A stretch of DNA of 52,941 bases, taken from the NCBI GenBank assembly GCA_019428905.1, contig JAHYJN010000015.1:1-52941 (forward strand), given 5' to 3'. Positions within the stretch are counted from its first letter, which is position 1, and each line of letters starts with the position of its first letter. The stretch comes from Candidatus Brevefilum sp. (GTDB taxonomy: Bacteria; Chloroflexota; Anaerolineae; Anaerolineales; Anaerolineaceae). Both the position numbers and the translations under genes were made by a program. The notes under the pieces were generated by a model. That model searched no databases. It saw only the letters and a list, made by a program, of their open reading frames with translations, and was not told the DNA's origin. This document shows positions 44,228-51,673 of the stretch, one piece after another.

Positions 44228-44539
44228 CTATTCGTCCCTGGCAATGTCAAGCAGCTCAAGGACAAAGCCGGATTGATCCGCTAATACATGGATACCCTGG
44301 GACAAAAACGCTGCTTTTTCTGCTTCTGACAGCTTGCCTGTCATCAGGACGTCTGGTTTTTCCTGGAGGATGATGTCTGCTAATACCTGATTCGGCTCGC
44401 CTTCCACCTCAGGTGTTGGATTTTTCCAGGAATCAAACCGGTTATCATCATCCACGATCATCACAAAGCCGCAGTGGGCAAAATCATCATCCAGCCAAGC
44501 GCCCAAACCGACGCCTTTTACAGTCAATGCAATTTTCAT
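44228..44539 (-). CDS. NifX/NafY-like (dinitrogenase iron-molybdenum cofactor) domain protein
   Basis: A 103-residue single-domain protein of the NifX-NifB-NafY family. It opens MKIALTVKGVGLGAWLDDDFAHCGFVMIV and has DIILQEKPDVLMTGKLSEAEK, the typical fold edges. Such stand-alone domains bind iron-sulfur or metallocluster intermediates. It is last in the ferredoxin, HdrA-like, NifX-like run, which fits a role in handling iron-sulfur clusters or electrons. No nitrogenase gene is present, so nitrogen fixation is not implied. Confidence 0.8.
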   Translation of the reverse strand: MKIALTVKGVGLGAWLDDDFAHCGFVMIVDDDNRFDSWKNPTPEVEGEPNQVLADIILQEKPDVLMTGKLSEAEKAAFLSQGIHVLADQSGFVLELLDIARDE

Positions 44540-44602
44540 TTCGACTCACTTTGTGACAGGCAGACCTCGTTCAAGGTCTGCCTGTCGTGATTTGGCCGGG
44601 TA

Positions 44603-44959
44603 TTATTCTTCGGTCAACAATTCTTTCAGGGCTTCGATCGCTTGTTCGGTGTTCTTGTTGCGAATATCGATACCGACGTGATTTTTGGGATCAAACCCCG
44701 CTTTTTCAAGGGCATCCCGGAACATTTTGGTCTGCATTAATGGATCGCATGCAGCAACGTAGAGTTTGTCCGTTGAATCACCCTTTAACAAGGTTTCCAG
44801 GAAAATATCGCCATCCCGGGCACACAGCTGCGGATGGATCGCAAAGTAATCGATCAGTTTTTCCCGACGCAGGGTGTTGCCGACCTCAAAGATATCCATT
44901 TCCTGGAATGATGGACAGGTTCCCTGGCAAACGCACAGTAATAAACCTTTTTTCGCCAT
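44603..44959 (-). CDS. Stand-alone HdrA N-terminal-like domain protein
   Basis: A 118-residue protein with LLLCVCQGTCPSF at the start and YVAACDPLMQTKMFRDAL near residue 73. Both are features of the iron-sulfur domain at the start of HdrA, the FAD subunit of heterodisulfide reductase. The FAD part is absent. The start at 44959 follows GGAG; an earlier ATG at 44965 is too close to it. It lies between ferredoxin and a NifX-like gene. It may act as a small electron or cluster carrier. Confidence 0.72.
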   Translation of the reverse strand: MAKKGLLLCVCQGTCPSFQEMDIFEVGNTLRREKLIDYFAIHPQLCARDGDIFLETLLKGDSTDKLYVAACDPLMQTKMFRDALEKAGFDPKNHVGIDIRNKNTEQAIEALKELLTEE

Positions 44960-45033
44960 GATCATTAACTCCTTTTTTATATTGTTTTATTTGATTTGTT
45001 GTAGCTCCTCAGGCAGTCCTACTGCTGAAGAGT

Positions 45034-45076
45034 GGGGGGTGTGGTGCGGCGGCTTTGCCGCCGCACCACACCCCCC
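45034..45076. repeat. 20 bp perfect hairpin between ferredoxin and HdrA-like genes
   Basis: Perfect inverted arms, 45034-45053 and 45057-45076, with a TTT loop (GCGGCGGC then TTT then GCCGCCGC at the tip). The run of six G and six C closes the stem. No T-run follows on the minus strand, so it may be an RNA-stability or partial termination structure rather than a plain terminator. Confidence 0.8.
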
Positions 45077-45109
45077 TATCCCTTTGAACGCTTAGTCGTT
45101 ACGATTTTT

Positions 45110-45313
45110 TTATTCGGTGTCGCCGAAATAGGTTATTGCTTCTTCGGGGCAAATTTTTGCACAGCCCCGGCAAAATTCAACACAATTGACCGGGTTGACA
45201 ACCAGGGGGAATTCATCCCCTTCTTCAAACACGCCGTTTTGACAGAAATCCACACAGGTATTGCAGTTTATACATAAATCTACATCAATGATAGGGTACC
45301 AATTTTGTGCCAT
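45110..45313 (-). CDS. Two-cluster 4Fe-4S ferredoxin
   Basis: A 67-residue electron carrier. Cluster motifs are CINCNTCVDFC in the first half and CVEFCRGCAKICPEEA in the second. The second has an extra residue in its first spacing (C-x3-C instead of C-x2-C). AAGGAG is ten bases upstream of ATG 45313. It heads the ferredoxin-HdrA-NifX run and lies downstream of the thioredoxin-CcdA gene. Confidence 0.93.
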   Translation of the reverse strand: MAQNWYPIIDVDLCINCNTCVDFCQNGVFEEGDEFPLVVNPVNCVEFCRGCAKICPEEAITYFGDTE

Positions 45314-45457
45314 TCTTTTTAAACTCCTTCGTTGAACAAAATTTCATTTTGATTAGGTAAAGGGTATTGTTTTCTACCTCACGGCGGCCACTTTTAAAAG
45401 CAGCCATTGGACATCAAGTGGTTTAGATGGCATGGTTTCATTGGAAATAATTCCTGG

Positions 45458-46891
45458 TCATTCCTCTGACCCGATTTTAATGTTGAACTTCGGCAGCACC
45501 AATCTGTGCAGCAGGAGGATCAGGGCTGTGGCGGCGATGGCAATCCCAAAGATGATTAGCGTACCGGTGAGGTCGTTCATCACGGTGGGATCGATCAGCA
45601 TCACGACCGCCAGGGTCAGCATCAACACGCCGCCAATTAACTTCAACACACGACCGTGTTTCTCTTCGAGTTTGGTGGAGCGGAGGGTGAAAACAGCCAC
45701 CAGGAAAATGCCTAGTTCATCTAATAGGTAGATCAGCATATAGACCAACAGCAGCAGCACAAATGTGACCGTCTCAACATTTTGGCTGGCCAGGATGTTT
45801 GACCAGATCACCGGGAAGCCAGCTGTGCATGAGAGCTCAACTAGGGCGATCCCGGCGGCGAAAACGATCGTTGCGCCGATTAGCTGCCAGGCAGAGTCGC
45901 TGTGGCGCAGGATGCCACGCATCCGCTGGTAGATGCCGGGTTTTTTGTTGTCGCTGATGGTGAAGGAAACGCCTTCTTTATACCAGAAATAGTCCTTGAT
46001 GTTGACCAGGGCAAAGCCCAAGGCAATCAATGCCACCATCACCTGGATCCAGCCCATGAAGCTGATGATGCGCAGCACACTGAACACACCGGCGATGAAC
46101 AAGCCGTATAGGAAGGCTGTCGTTAGGAGAAACACACCGCCAACAATCAGCACCTTTTTGCGAGACTTGGTTTGCAGCGTGATGGAGAGCAAGATGGACA
46201 GCACCCACAGGGAGCAGGGGTTGAACCCATCCACAAAAGAGATGATCAGTGTGCTGACCAGCAGTGATTGGCCAGAGAGATCAATCGTGCCAATTAGGGG
46301 CAGGGTGATGGTTTGACCTGACACGGGCTCTGGTGTGGGTGCAATTTCTGGTTCACCTACAACAGGAGTTGTTTCTGGCTCAGTCGGGGTAGGCGCTTGG
46401 GCAGTTGGTGTCCATTCTGGGGTAGGGGCAGGCGTGGTTTGTGTTGGTGTATCGGTTGGGGAGGTGGACAGGGCGGTTAGCACCTTATTGCCGATATCCT
46501 CGCATCCTGACCGTAAGCAGGTGTCTAAATAAACTTTCATTTCTGCTAAGAAATCAACCGTATAACCTTCCCAGTAGCGCTCTCCAATATAGATGGTGGG
46601 GACATAACGAGGTTCCACGCCAAATGCTTCGGCAAATGCCATAAACAAGTCTCGATTTTCAAGGTTGTTATAAATCTCAAAATCTTGATAGCTGATTCTT
46701 GGGTCTTGCTCAGCGATGGGCTGAAGGTCTGTTCTAGCCATCTCACAGTATGGACAGCCTTCACCCCAAAAGATATAAATGGTCACATCTGTGCTTTGGG
46801 CTGATACCCTGGAAGGGGACGGGGTGACCAAGGTTATCAGGACAATGATTAAGGCGAAAATGGTCCAGAACCTTACTCGCTTAAAAGTCAT
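45458..46891 (-). CDS. Thioredoxin-like domain fused to CcdA/DsbD-type membrane thiol transporter
   Basis: A 477-residue membrane redox protein. After a signal segment, a glutaredoxin/thioredoxin-like domain lies outside the cell (about 33-135) with active-site Cys46 and Cys49 (GEGCPYCEMA) and the cis-proline in RYVPTIYIG. A Thr/Pro-rich linker (about 145-195) leads to a CcdA-like membrane domain with six or more helices. Its two conserved cysteines are in VDGFNPCSLWVL and LVELSCTAGFPVIW. It would move reducing power across the membrane to the outer domain. It is divergent from arsR, so the intergenic region may serve both. Confidence 0.87.
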   Translation of the reverse strand: MTFKRVRFWTIFALIIVLITLVTPSPSRVSAQSTDVTIYIFWGEGCPYCEMARTDLQPIAEQDPRISYQDFEIYNNLENRDLFMAFAEAFGVEPRYVPTIYIGERYWEGYTVDFLAEMKVYLDTCLRSGCEDIGNKVLTALSTSPTDTPTQTTPAPTPEWTPTAQAPTPTEPETTPVVGEPEIAPTPEPVSGQTITLPLIGTIDLSGQSLLVSTLIISFVDGFNPCSLWVLSILLSITLQTKSRKKVLIVGGVFLLTTAFLYGLFIAGVFSVLRIISFMGWIQVMVALIALGFALVNIKDYFWYKEGVSFTISDNKKPGIYQRMRGILRHSDSAWQLIGATIVFAAGIALVELSCTAGFPVIWSNILASQNVETVTFVLLLLVYMLIYLLDELGIFLVAVFTLRSTKLEEKHGRVLKLIGGVLMLTLAVVMLIDPTVMNDLTGTLIIFGIAIAATALILLLHRLVLPKFNIKIGSEE

Positions 46892-47122
46892 GTAGTTATT
46901 TACTCCTAACCCTGTGCATTAAAATCAAGGGATGAAACATCCGGCAACTCCAATTAACACATGTTGAGGTGAGTGTCTTTGACATTAAAAAAAGCACTCC
47001 AAATATTCAATGCAATGCATATATTATCTGCAAGCATAGAAAATGTCAATATGATCTTTGTCACAGCCGTGTTTGAGTTTTCTTAACAAATTAATTGGCC
47101 GGTAATCTTTTATTAAAAATGC
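46892..47122. other. Divergent intergenic region between thioredoxin-CcdA and arsR
   Basis: AT-rich with no gene. Its right end joins the arsR promoter. I see no strong promoter for the minus-strand gene, though TATAAT-like text occurs (ATATTATCTG at about 47020). Confidence 0.4.
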
Positions 47123-47150
47123 TTGACAACTTGCTTTTAATCCGTATAAT
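47123..47150 (+). promoter_or_regulatory. Strong sigma-70 type promoter of the ars cluster
   Basis: TTGACA (47123-47128), a 16 bp spacer and TATAAT (47145-47150): both boxes are perfect. The transcription start should be near 47157. It is the best consensus promoter in the window. Confidence 0.85.
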
Positions 47151-47165
47151 TCAACGATCATTGAA
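47150..47165 (+). promoter_or_regulatory. Putative ArsR operator
   Basis: A dyad, TTCAACGATCATTGAA, with mirrored TTCAA and TTGAA arms around GATC. It begins on the last base of the -10 and covers the start site, where a repressor would block transcription. ArsR sites are usually short AT-rich dyads in this position. Confidence 0.65.
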
Positions 47166-47207
47166 CTATATTACTGGTAAAGATGACGATTTTTGATGAC
47201 CCACATA

Positions 47208-47282
47208 ATGCGCTCATTAAATTTGATAGACGGCACGATTGAAGTTAAAAACCAGGAATTGTTCGCGAAAAGGAATCGGTAA
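47208..47282 (+). CDS. Possible 24-codon upstream ORF before arsR
   Basis: ATG 47208 opens 24 codons ending in TAA 47280-47282, directly abutting the arsR ATG (TAAATG). The product starts MRSLNLIDGTIEV. It may be a leader peptide coupling translation or a chance frame; no ribosome-binding site is clear. Confidence 0.25.
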   Translation: MRSLNLIDGTIEVKNQELFAKRNR

Positions 47283-47651
47283 ATGGATAACCAGGTGAAA
47301 CAAGTCGCTACGATCAGCGAGATGGCTAACTTACTAAAAATTCTCAGTGAGCCAAACCGTTTGGGCATCCTGGAGAAAATTATGGATGGCGTGCAATGCA
47401 ACTGTGAGTTGGGTGATGCGCTGCAAATCGCACCGAATTTGATTTCTCATCACCTTTCTGTCTTGCGTGATGCGGGGTTGATCGAAACTGAGCGAGACCC
47501 CTTGGATGCCCGCTGGGTTTATTATTCAATAAATATCAACAAGCTGGAAGAATTAAGAATGGTTTGCAATGAATTTTTTGATCCGAAGCGAGTTAAGCCG
47601 CGGATGATAGCATGTGGTCCTAGCTTTTCGAAGAAATTGATAAAGAACTGA
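47283..47651 (+). CDS. arsR: ArsR-family metalloid-responsive repressor
   Basis: A 122-residue winged-helix repressor. It has the helix-turn-helix APNLISHHLSVLRDAGLIETER and the wing DARWVYYSIN. Cys39 and Cys41 in VQCNCELG sit where the first helices hold the CxC metalloid site of ArsR proteins. Binding arsenite would release it from DNA. AAAAGG lies upstream of ATG 47283. It heads arsR-arsD-arsA and the genes that follow, so the whole cluster is probably arsenite-induced. Confidence 0.92.
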   Translation: MDNQVKQVATISEMANLLKILSEPNRLGILEKIMDGVQCNCELGDALQIAPNLISHHLSVLRDAGLIETERDPLDARWVYYSININKLEELRMVCNEFFDPKRVKPRMIACGPSFSKKLIKN

Positions 47652-47694
47652 TGAATAAAATTTATAACAATACTTCAATGGAGGTTGAAGAAAC

Positions 47695-48057
47695 ATGTTT
47701 AATAAGCAACCCACTCAAATAAATGAAACACTCACACTTGTCAACACAGAAGTGGATATTGAGATTTTCGATCCCCCCATGTGCTGCCCAACCGGTCTAT
47801 GCGGACCAAGTATTGACCAAGAGTTGTTGGATGTGACTGAGATGATCCAGAACCTAGAGGATGAAGGTTATCATGTTGTGCGTTACCAGATGACCACGCA
47901 CCCTGGCAAATTTACCGGCAACCCGGAAGTGATGCAGCTGATCCGCGAAAAGCAGATGGGCGCTTTACCGATCACAATATTGCACGGGAAGGTGATTGCT
48001 GAAGGCTATTATCCAAAATTCGATGAAATTTGGGCGAAAATTCAGAGGAGCAATTAA
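47695..48057 (+). CDS. arsD: Arsenite metallochaperone ArsD
   Basis: A 120-residue chaperone that collects arsenite or antimonite and passes it to ArsA. The arsenite-binding residues Cys30, Cys31 and Cys36 (MCCPTGLCGP) match Cys12, Cys13 and Cys18 of the classic protein. It has about 18 extra N-terminal residues compared with E. coli ArsD. TGGAGG is ten bases before ATG 47695. Its stop overlaps the arsA start by one base (TAATG). Confidence 0.95.
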   Translation: MFNKQPTQINETLTLVNTEVDIEIFDPPMCCPTGLCGPSIDQELLDVTEMIQNLEDEGYHVVRYQMTTHPGKFTGNPEVMQLIREKQMGALPITILHGKVIAEGYYPKFDEIWAKIQRSN

Positions 48058-49934
48058 TGGTGACACACATCACACCAACAGAATATTTATTTTTCTCAGG
48101 TAAGGGCGGTGTTGGCAAAACGTCCATGGCTTGTGTTCATGCTGTGCGTTTCGCTGAGGAGGGAAAGAAAACCCTGATCGTCACGACGGACCCTGCGTCA
48201 AACCTGGCGGATGTTTTCGAACAGGAGATTGGCCACCAGATTACTTTGATTGATGGGTTTGATAACCTATGGGCGATGGAAATCGATTCAGATCGAGCCA
48301 CCCAAGAATACATCGATCGGGCGATGGAACCGATCCGGGCTGCATTTCCCGAACAAATGGTTCAAATTATGGAAGAACAAATGAGCGGGCCGTGTACTTC
48401 AGAGGTGGCAGCTTTTGATCGATTTACCGATTTTTTGGATCGCGACTCACATGAACAAAACACGTTTGATGTGGTGATATTTGATACTGCTCCCACCGGC
48501 CATACGATCCGACTGCTCGAATTACCCGGGGAGTGGAGCCACTCAATTGATGAGGCGAGTGCAGGCAGCGGTCAAACTTGTTTGGGACCGGCAGCAGCTA
48601 TTCAGGATGCTAAACATAAATATGAGCGTGCTTTAACTGCCATGAGAGATGCTGAAAAAACCCGGTTTGTGTTTGTGTTACACCCGGAGGCGATTTCAAT
48701 TAAGGAGACAGGACGAGCTATTCGGGAATTAGGCAAATTGGAGATAAGGAATTTTTCTCTGATTGTCAACAGCATTATCCCGCCCCAGGTGATAGAGAAC
48801 GAGTTGTTTGCAGCCAGATCGAGAATGCAGCAAATTTACCTGAAGGACATTCAAGGCCAGCTGCCTTACCCAACCTCATTTATGCCCTTGTTGACGGGAG
48901 AAATTAATGGCATACAGAGGTTAAATCAGGTCGGCAGGATATTCTTTGACGGTCAATCAGCTGAGAGCGTCTTTGTTAATGATGTATCAGAACCATCAGG
49001 TGAAACATTGATGGCGCCTAGAGAAGTTATTCGCGAGCTAGTCAAGCCGAATGGTCATCACCGCACGGTATTTTTTGCTGGCAAGGGAGGTGTGGGAAAG
49101 ACGGTCGCTTCGTGTATCACTGCAGTTTGGCTGGCACGGCAAGGGCATAAAACCCTGCTATTGACCACTGACCCAGCAGCCCACTTGGGTGATGTCTTAG
49201 ACAGCCCGGTGGGAGATGAAATCGCACCAGTCGAAGGTCAACCGAATCTGTGGGCTGTTAAGATTGATCCAAAAGCGGCTGCAGAGAAATACAAAACCCG
49301 CGTTCTTGAAGATGCCCGGCAGCGCGGTCGTCCAGTGCAAGCCATTGCAACCATGGAAGAGGAATTGAACTCACCCTGTACTGAGGAAATTGCGGCCTTT
49401 GATAAATTTATTGAATATGCTTCTCAGGATGTGTGGGAATCCGTGGTTTTTGATACGGCGCCGACCGGTCATACTTTACGGATGTTGGAGCTCCCGATGG
49501 ATTGGAGTAAGCAAATTGATGTGAAGGTCTTTGGTTCGGTTGATACGGCTGCGGCTGATGACATCACCAAACAGCGCTTTGGAAAGGTGATCGACATGAT
49601 GCGCGATCCTGAACGGAGCACCTTTGCTTTCGTGATGTACCCGGAAGCGACACCCATTCTTGAGGCTCATCGCGCGGTATCAGAACTGAGTACGGTGGGC
49701 ATTGAACCCAGCCTGGTTGTTGCCAACATGGTCATCCCTCCTGACCAGGTGTCTACAGACTTCTCTCGCGCGCGCCGTAACATGCAGGAAAAGTATTTGG
49801 TAGAAATGATGGAACGTTTTCAGCTGCCGGTAGCCCACATTCCCCTGATGCCTCAGGAGATTAAGGGTTTGGATATGCTGATCGCCCTGGGTGAGCAAAT
49901 TTTTGAAAGCACACCCGTAATGAGTAAAAATTAA
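48057..49934 (+). CDS. arsA: Arsenite-transporting ATPase ArsA, two-domain
   Basis: A 625-residue tandem ATPase. Two P-loops are seen: GKGGVGKT (about 15-22) and again at about 343-350. Each half has the signal block VVIFDTAPTGHTIRLL or VVFDTAPTGHTLRML. Cys113, Cys175 and Cys441 correspond to the three arsenite-binding cysteines of E. coli ArsA (113, 172 and 422). Normally it energises the ArsB pump. No ArsB or Acr3 gene follows. GAGGAG precedes ATG 48057. Confidence 0.96.
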   Translation: MVTHITPTEYLFFSGKGGVGKTSMACVHAVRFAEEGKKTLIVTTDPASNLADVFEQEIGHQITLIDGFDNLWAMEIDSDRATQEYIDRAMEPIRAAFPEQMVQIMEEQMSGPCTSEVAAFDRFTDFLDRDSHEQNTFDVVIFDTAPTGHTIRLLELPGEWSHSIDEASAGSGQTCLGPAAAIQDAKHKYERALTAMRDAEKTRFVFVLHPEAISIKETGRAIRELGKLEIRNFSLIVNSIIPPQVIENELFAARSRMQQIYLKDIQGQLPYPTSFMPLLTGEINGIQRLNQVGRIFFDGQSAESVFVNDVSEPSGETLMAPREVIRELVKPNGHHRTVFFAGKGGVGKTVASCITAVWLARQGHKTLLLTTDPAAHLGDVLDSPVGDEIAPVEGQPNLWAVKIDPKAAAEKYKTRVLEDARQRGRPVQAIATMEEELNSPCTEEIAAFDKFIEYASQDVWESVVFDTAPTGHTLRMLELPMDWSKQIDVKVFGSVDTAAADDITKQRFGKVIDMMRDPERSTFAFVMYPEATPILEAHRAVSELSTVGIEPSLVVANMVIPPDQVSTDFSRARRNMQEKYLVEMMERFQLPVAHIPLMPQEIKGLDMLIALGEQIFESTPVMSKN

Positions 49935-49966
49935 CTCGTTTATCGTCAGCAATTTGGAGAACACTT

Positions 49967-50371
49967 ATGGACAATCTAACCTTGAACGAACCGGAAGTCG
50001 CTTCGAAATCTCGCGTAATGGAAGTCGCCCGCCGATTTACGGAGACTTTAGCCGAAACAGCACAATATCGAGCACTTGAAGAAACGTACCAAGCGTTTCG
50101 TCAAGATGGTGAGGCTCAAGCGGCTTATACGGCCTTGCAAACCAAGCAGCAGACGCTCAGAATGGTAACGATGTTGAATGCTGTTGGTGAGGAAGACCGC
50201 CTTGCGTTGAAACAGCTTGAAGACCAATTTTATGGCCTTAAATCTGTGCAGAATTATATCCAGGCACAAGAAACCCTGATTTCTATGTGCCAGGAAATTG
50301 GAGATATTTTATCTGATGCTGTTGGCTTGAATTTTGGTCTTGCATGCAGAGTAGGAGGATGTTGTGGATAG
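49967..50371 (+). CDS. YlbF/YmcA-family protein with a Cys tail (GGCCG)
   Basis: A 134-residue helical protein of the YlbF/YmcA (DUF964) family. The helix VMEVARRFTETLAETAQYRA and the block TYQAFRQDGEAQAAYTAL are characteristic. The C-terminus adds Cys127 and the tail GGCCG (Cys132, Cys133), which ordinary YlbF proteins lack as far as I know. In Bacillus, YlbF relatives bind iron-sulfur clusters and guide RNase Y. It lies 32 bp after arsA and is coupled to the next gene, a second YlbF protein. The tail suggests soft-metal or metalloid binding. Confidence 0.8.
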   Translation: MDNLTLNEPEVASKSRVMEVARRFTETLAETAQYRALEETYQAFRQDGEAQAAYTALQTKQQTLRMVTMLNAVGEEDRLALKQLEDQFYGLKSVQNYIQAQETLISMCQEIGDILSDAVGLNFGLACRVGGCCG

Positions 50372-50768
50372 AGAATTTAGAAATAACAAACCTGATATGT
50401 TCACCGTCGAACTTTTCGATGCAACGTCTGATTTAGCGGAGAGCCTGGCCCATTCAGAGGTGATCATGCGCTTCACGAACTCAAACCAGGTGTTGATAAA
50501 TGACCAGGACGCTCAACGGTTGGTCCAAGAGGCGAATGAACTACACCAAAAACTGTATGCCAAAGATGCTTCGCGCGATTTTATGAGAGAAAATTTCCCT
50601 CGTTACCGGGAACTCCAAAACCAAATTGCTTCGAATCCTGTTCTACAGGAGCAATCTGAAGCGCAAGAAATGGCAATAAATTTTTTGCGTGAAGTCAATC
50701 AAGAGATCAGCCAGTTACTCGGGATTGATTTTGGTTCATTGACCAGACGCCCGGATGCGACTTGCTAA
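50364..50768 (+). CDS. Second YlbF/YmcA-family protein
   Basis: A 134-residue YlbF-family protein, related to its neighbour but not a duplicate. It contains DLAESLAHSEVIMRF and YRELQNQIASNPVLQEQSEAQ. GTG 50364 is the start: GGAGGA lies just before it, and it overlaps the previous gene by 8 bp. It ends DATC with a terminal cysteine. In Bacillus, YlbF and YmcA act as partners, so these two may form a mixed complex. Their place in an arsenic operon is unusual. Confidence 0.8.
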   Translation: MDREFRNNKPDMFTVELFDATSDLAESLAHSEVIMRFTNSNQVLINDQDAQRLVQEANELHQKLYAKDASRDFMRENFPRYRELQNQIASNPVLQEQSEAQEMAINFLREVNQEISQLLGIDFGSLTRRPDATC

Positions 50769-50780
50769 TTTTAAGCTGAG

Positions 50781-50821
50781 AAGGGTAGGTTATCCGGGTT
50801 CTTGTCGTGATGCCTACCCTT
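50781..50821 (+). terminator. Intra-operon hairpin
   Basis: A perfect 9 bp stem, AAGGGTAGG (50781-50789) and CCTACCCTT (50813-50821), between the second YlbF gene and the fmdB-like gene. The loop is 23 bases and the T-run is short, so it may attenuate rather than end transcription. Confidence 0.55.
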
Positions 50822-50880
50822 TCATTGAGAAGATATTTGTATGTATTAAGAAAAGTAATCAATAAGGACGATGACAAAAA

Positions 50881-51108
50881 ATGCCAATTTATGATTATCA
50901 CTGTGATCAATGTGGGACGACTTTCGAAACTCGCCTGACATTTCAGGAAAAAGAGGTTGGGAAAATACCTGCTTGTCCTAACTGTTCGAGTTTAGACACA
51001 CAGCAATTAATCAGTGCGGGGATGTTCCTCCGGACGGGAACCAGCCAGAGCGGTAACATGTCTGCGCCTGCGTGTGGGCCTCGGATAGGCGGAGGGTGTT
51101 GCGGATAA
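50881..51108 (+). CDS. FmdB-family zinc ribbon protein with Cys tail (GGGCCG)
   Basis: A 75-residue zinc ribbon. The FmdB N-terminus MPIYDYHCDQCGTTFE is clear, with Cys8 and Cys11, and the second knuckle is CPNC (Cys32 and Cys35). The tail ends GGGCCG, the same ending as the unrelated YlbF protein upstream (GGCCG). FmdB proteins are regulators or metal-binding helpers of uncertain role. Its stop overlaps the next start by one base, so the two are tightly coupled. Confidence 0.88.
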   Translation: MPIYDYHCDQCGTTFETRLTFQEKEVGKIPACPNCSSLDTQQLISAGMFLRTGTSQSGNMSAPACGPRIGGGCCG

Positions 51109-51398
51109 TGCAAATACCCATTGAAGTAAAAATTGTCGGTGCCCCGGTAGCCTGTGCCGAAGGCGTCAAAGAGCTCTGGCGAGACGTAGCAACCTGGGCA
51201 AGTAGTCAACTGCATGCCAGGTATGGCGACCAAGTCAGTACCCGTTATTTTGACCTGTTTGACCCCGAATGCCCAACTTTTCCGGCTGAAAGTCAGCTGC
51301 CGGTGGTGTTTGTGGGAGAAAAGCTGGTTAGCAGTGGGGGGAAAATCTCTATCCCGTTAATCCGTCAGGAGATTGAGGCACTTATTCAAGTACGTTAG
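51108..51398 (+). CDS. Small thioredoxin-fold protein
   Basis: A 96-residue protein, with the start at ATG 51108 overlapping the fmdB stop (TAATG). It begins IEVKIVGAPVACAEGV and contains RYFDLFDPE and LPVVFVGEKLV. The layout resembles small YuzD-like thioredoxin-fold proteins, but only one of the two cysteines of a CxxC site remains (Cys16). It could bind or pass on a thiol-bound ligand. Last plausible gene of the arsenic cluster. Confidence 0.7.
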   Translation: MQIPIEVKIVGAPVACAEGVKELWRDVATWASSQLHARYGDQVSTRYFDLFDPECPTFPAESQLPVVFVGEKLVSSGGKISIPLIRQEIEALIQVR

Positions 51399-51600
51399 TA
51401 TTTTATTTGAGGTGTACCTGATCAGACATCCTATCGTATTTTGTTGTTAAAATTCTGATTACCAACGTTTTGTAAACTCTTAAGAAAAGAATTGTGTCTA
51501 AGGAAAATGAAATAAAACTAACGATATTTGAGACATATCTGCCACTATGAATATTTAGTCCCTTCGCACGCTGAGCAGTTACCAATTAACAATATAAAAC
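51399..51600. other. AT-rich stretch after the ars cluster, no gene seen
   Basis: No gene or clear signal in these 202 bases, which belong to the main genome by position. The composition is already lower in GC than the ars genes. Confidence 0.4.
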
Positions 51601-51627
51601 GAGAATTGAGTGGTTAACTCAATTCTC
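51601..51627. terminator. Perfect 11 bp hairpin, possibly a two-way terminator
   Basis: GAGAATTGAGT (51601-51611) and ACTCAATTCTC (51617-51627) with a 5-base loop. On the minus strand a GTTTTATATT tract follows, so it suits a minus-strand gene ending at 51674. On the plus strand it could end the ars transcript. Confidence 0.7.
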
Positions 51628-51673
51628 GTTTGGTTTAACAAATTCACCAAGGGGAGAAGGTGTGATCAGGTTG

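Noticed and set aside
44228-44539. Evidence for nitrogen fixation
   Set aside because: Only a lone NifX-like domain is present; there is no nitrogenase gene and such domains are common in non-fixing organisms.
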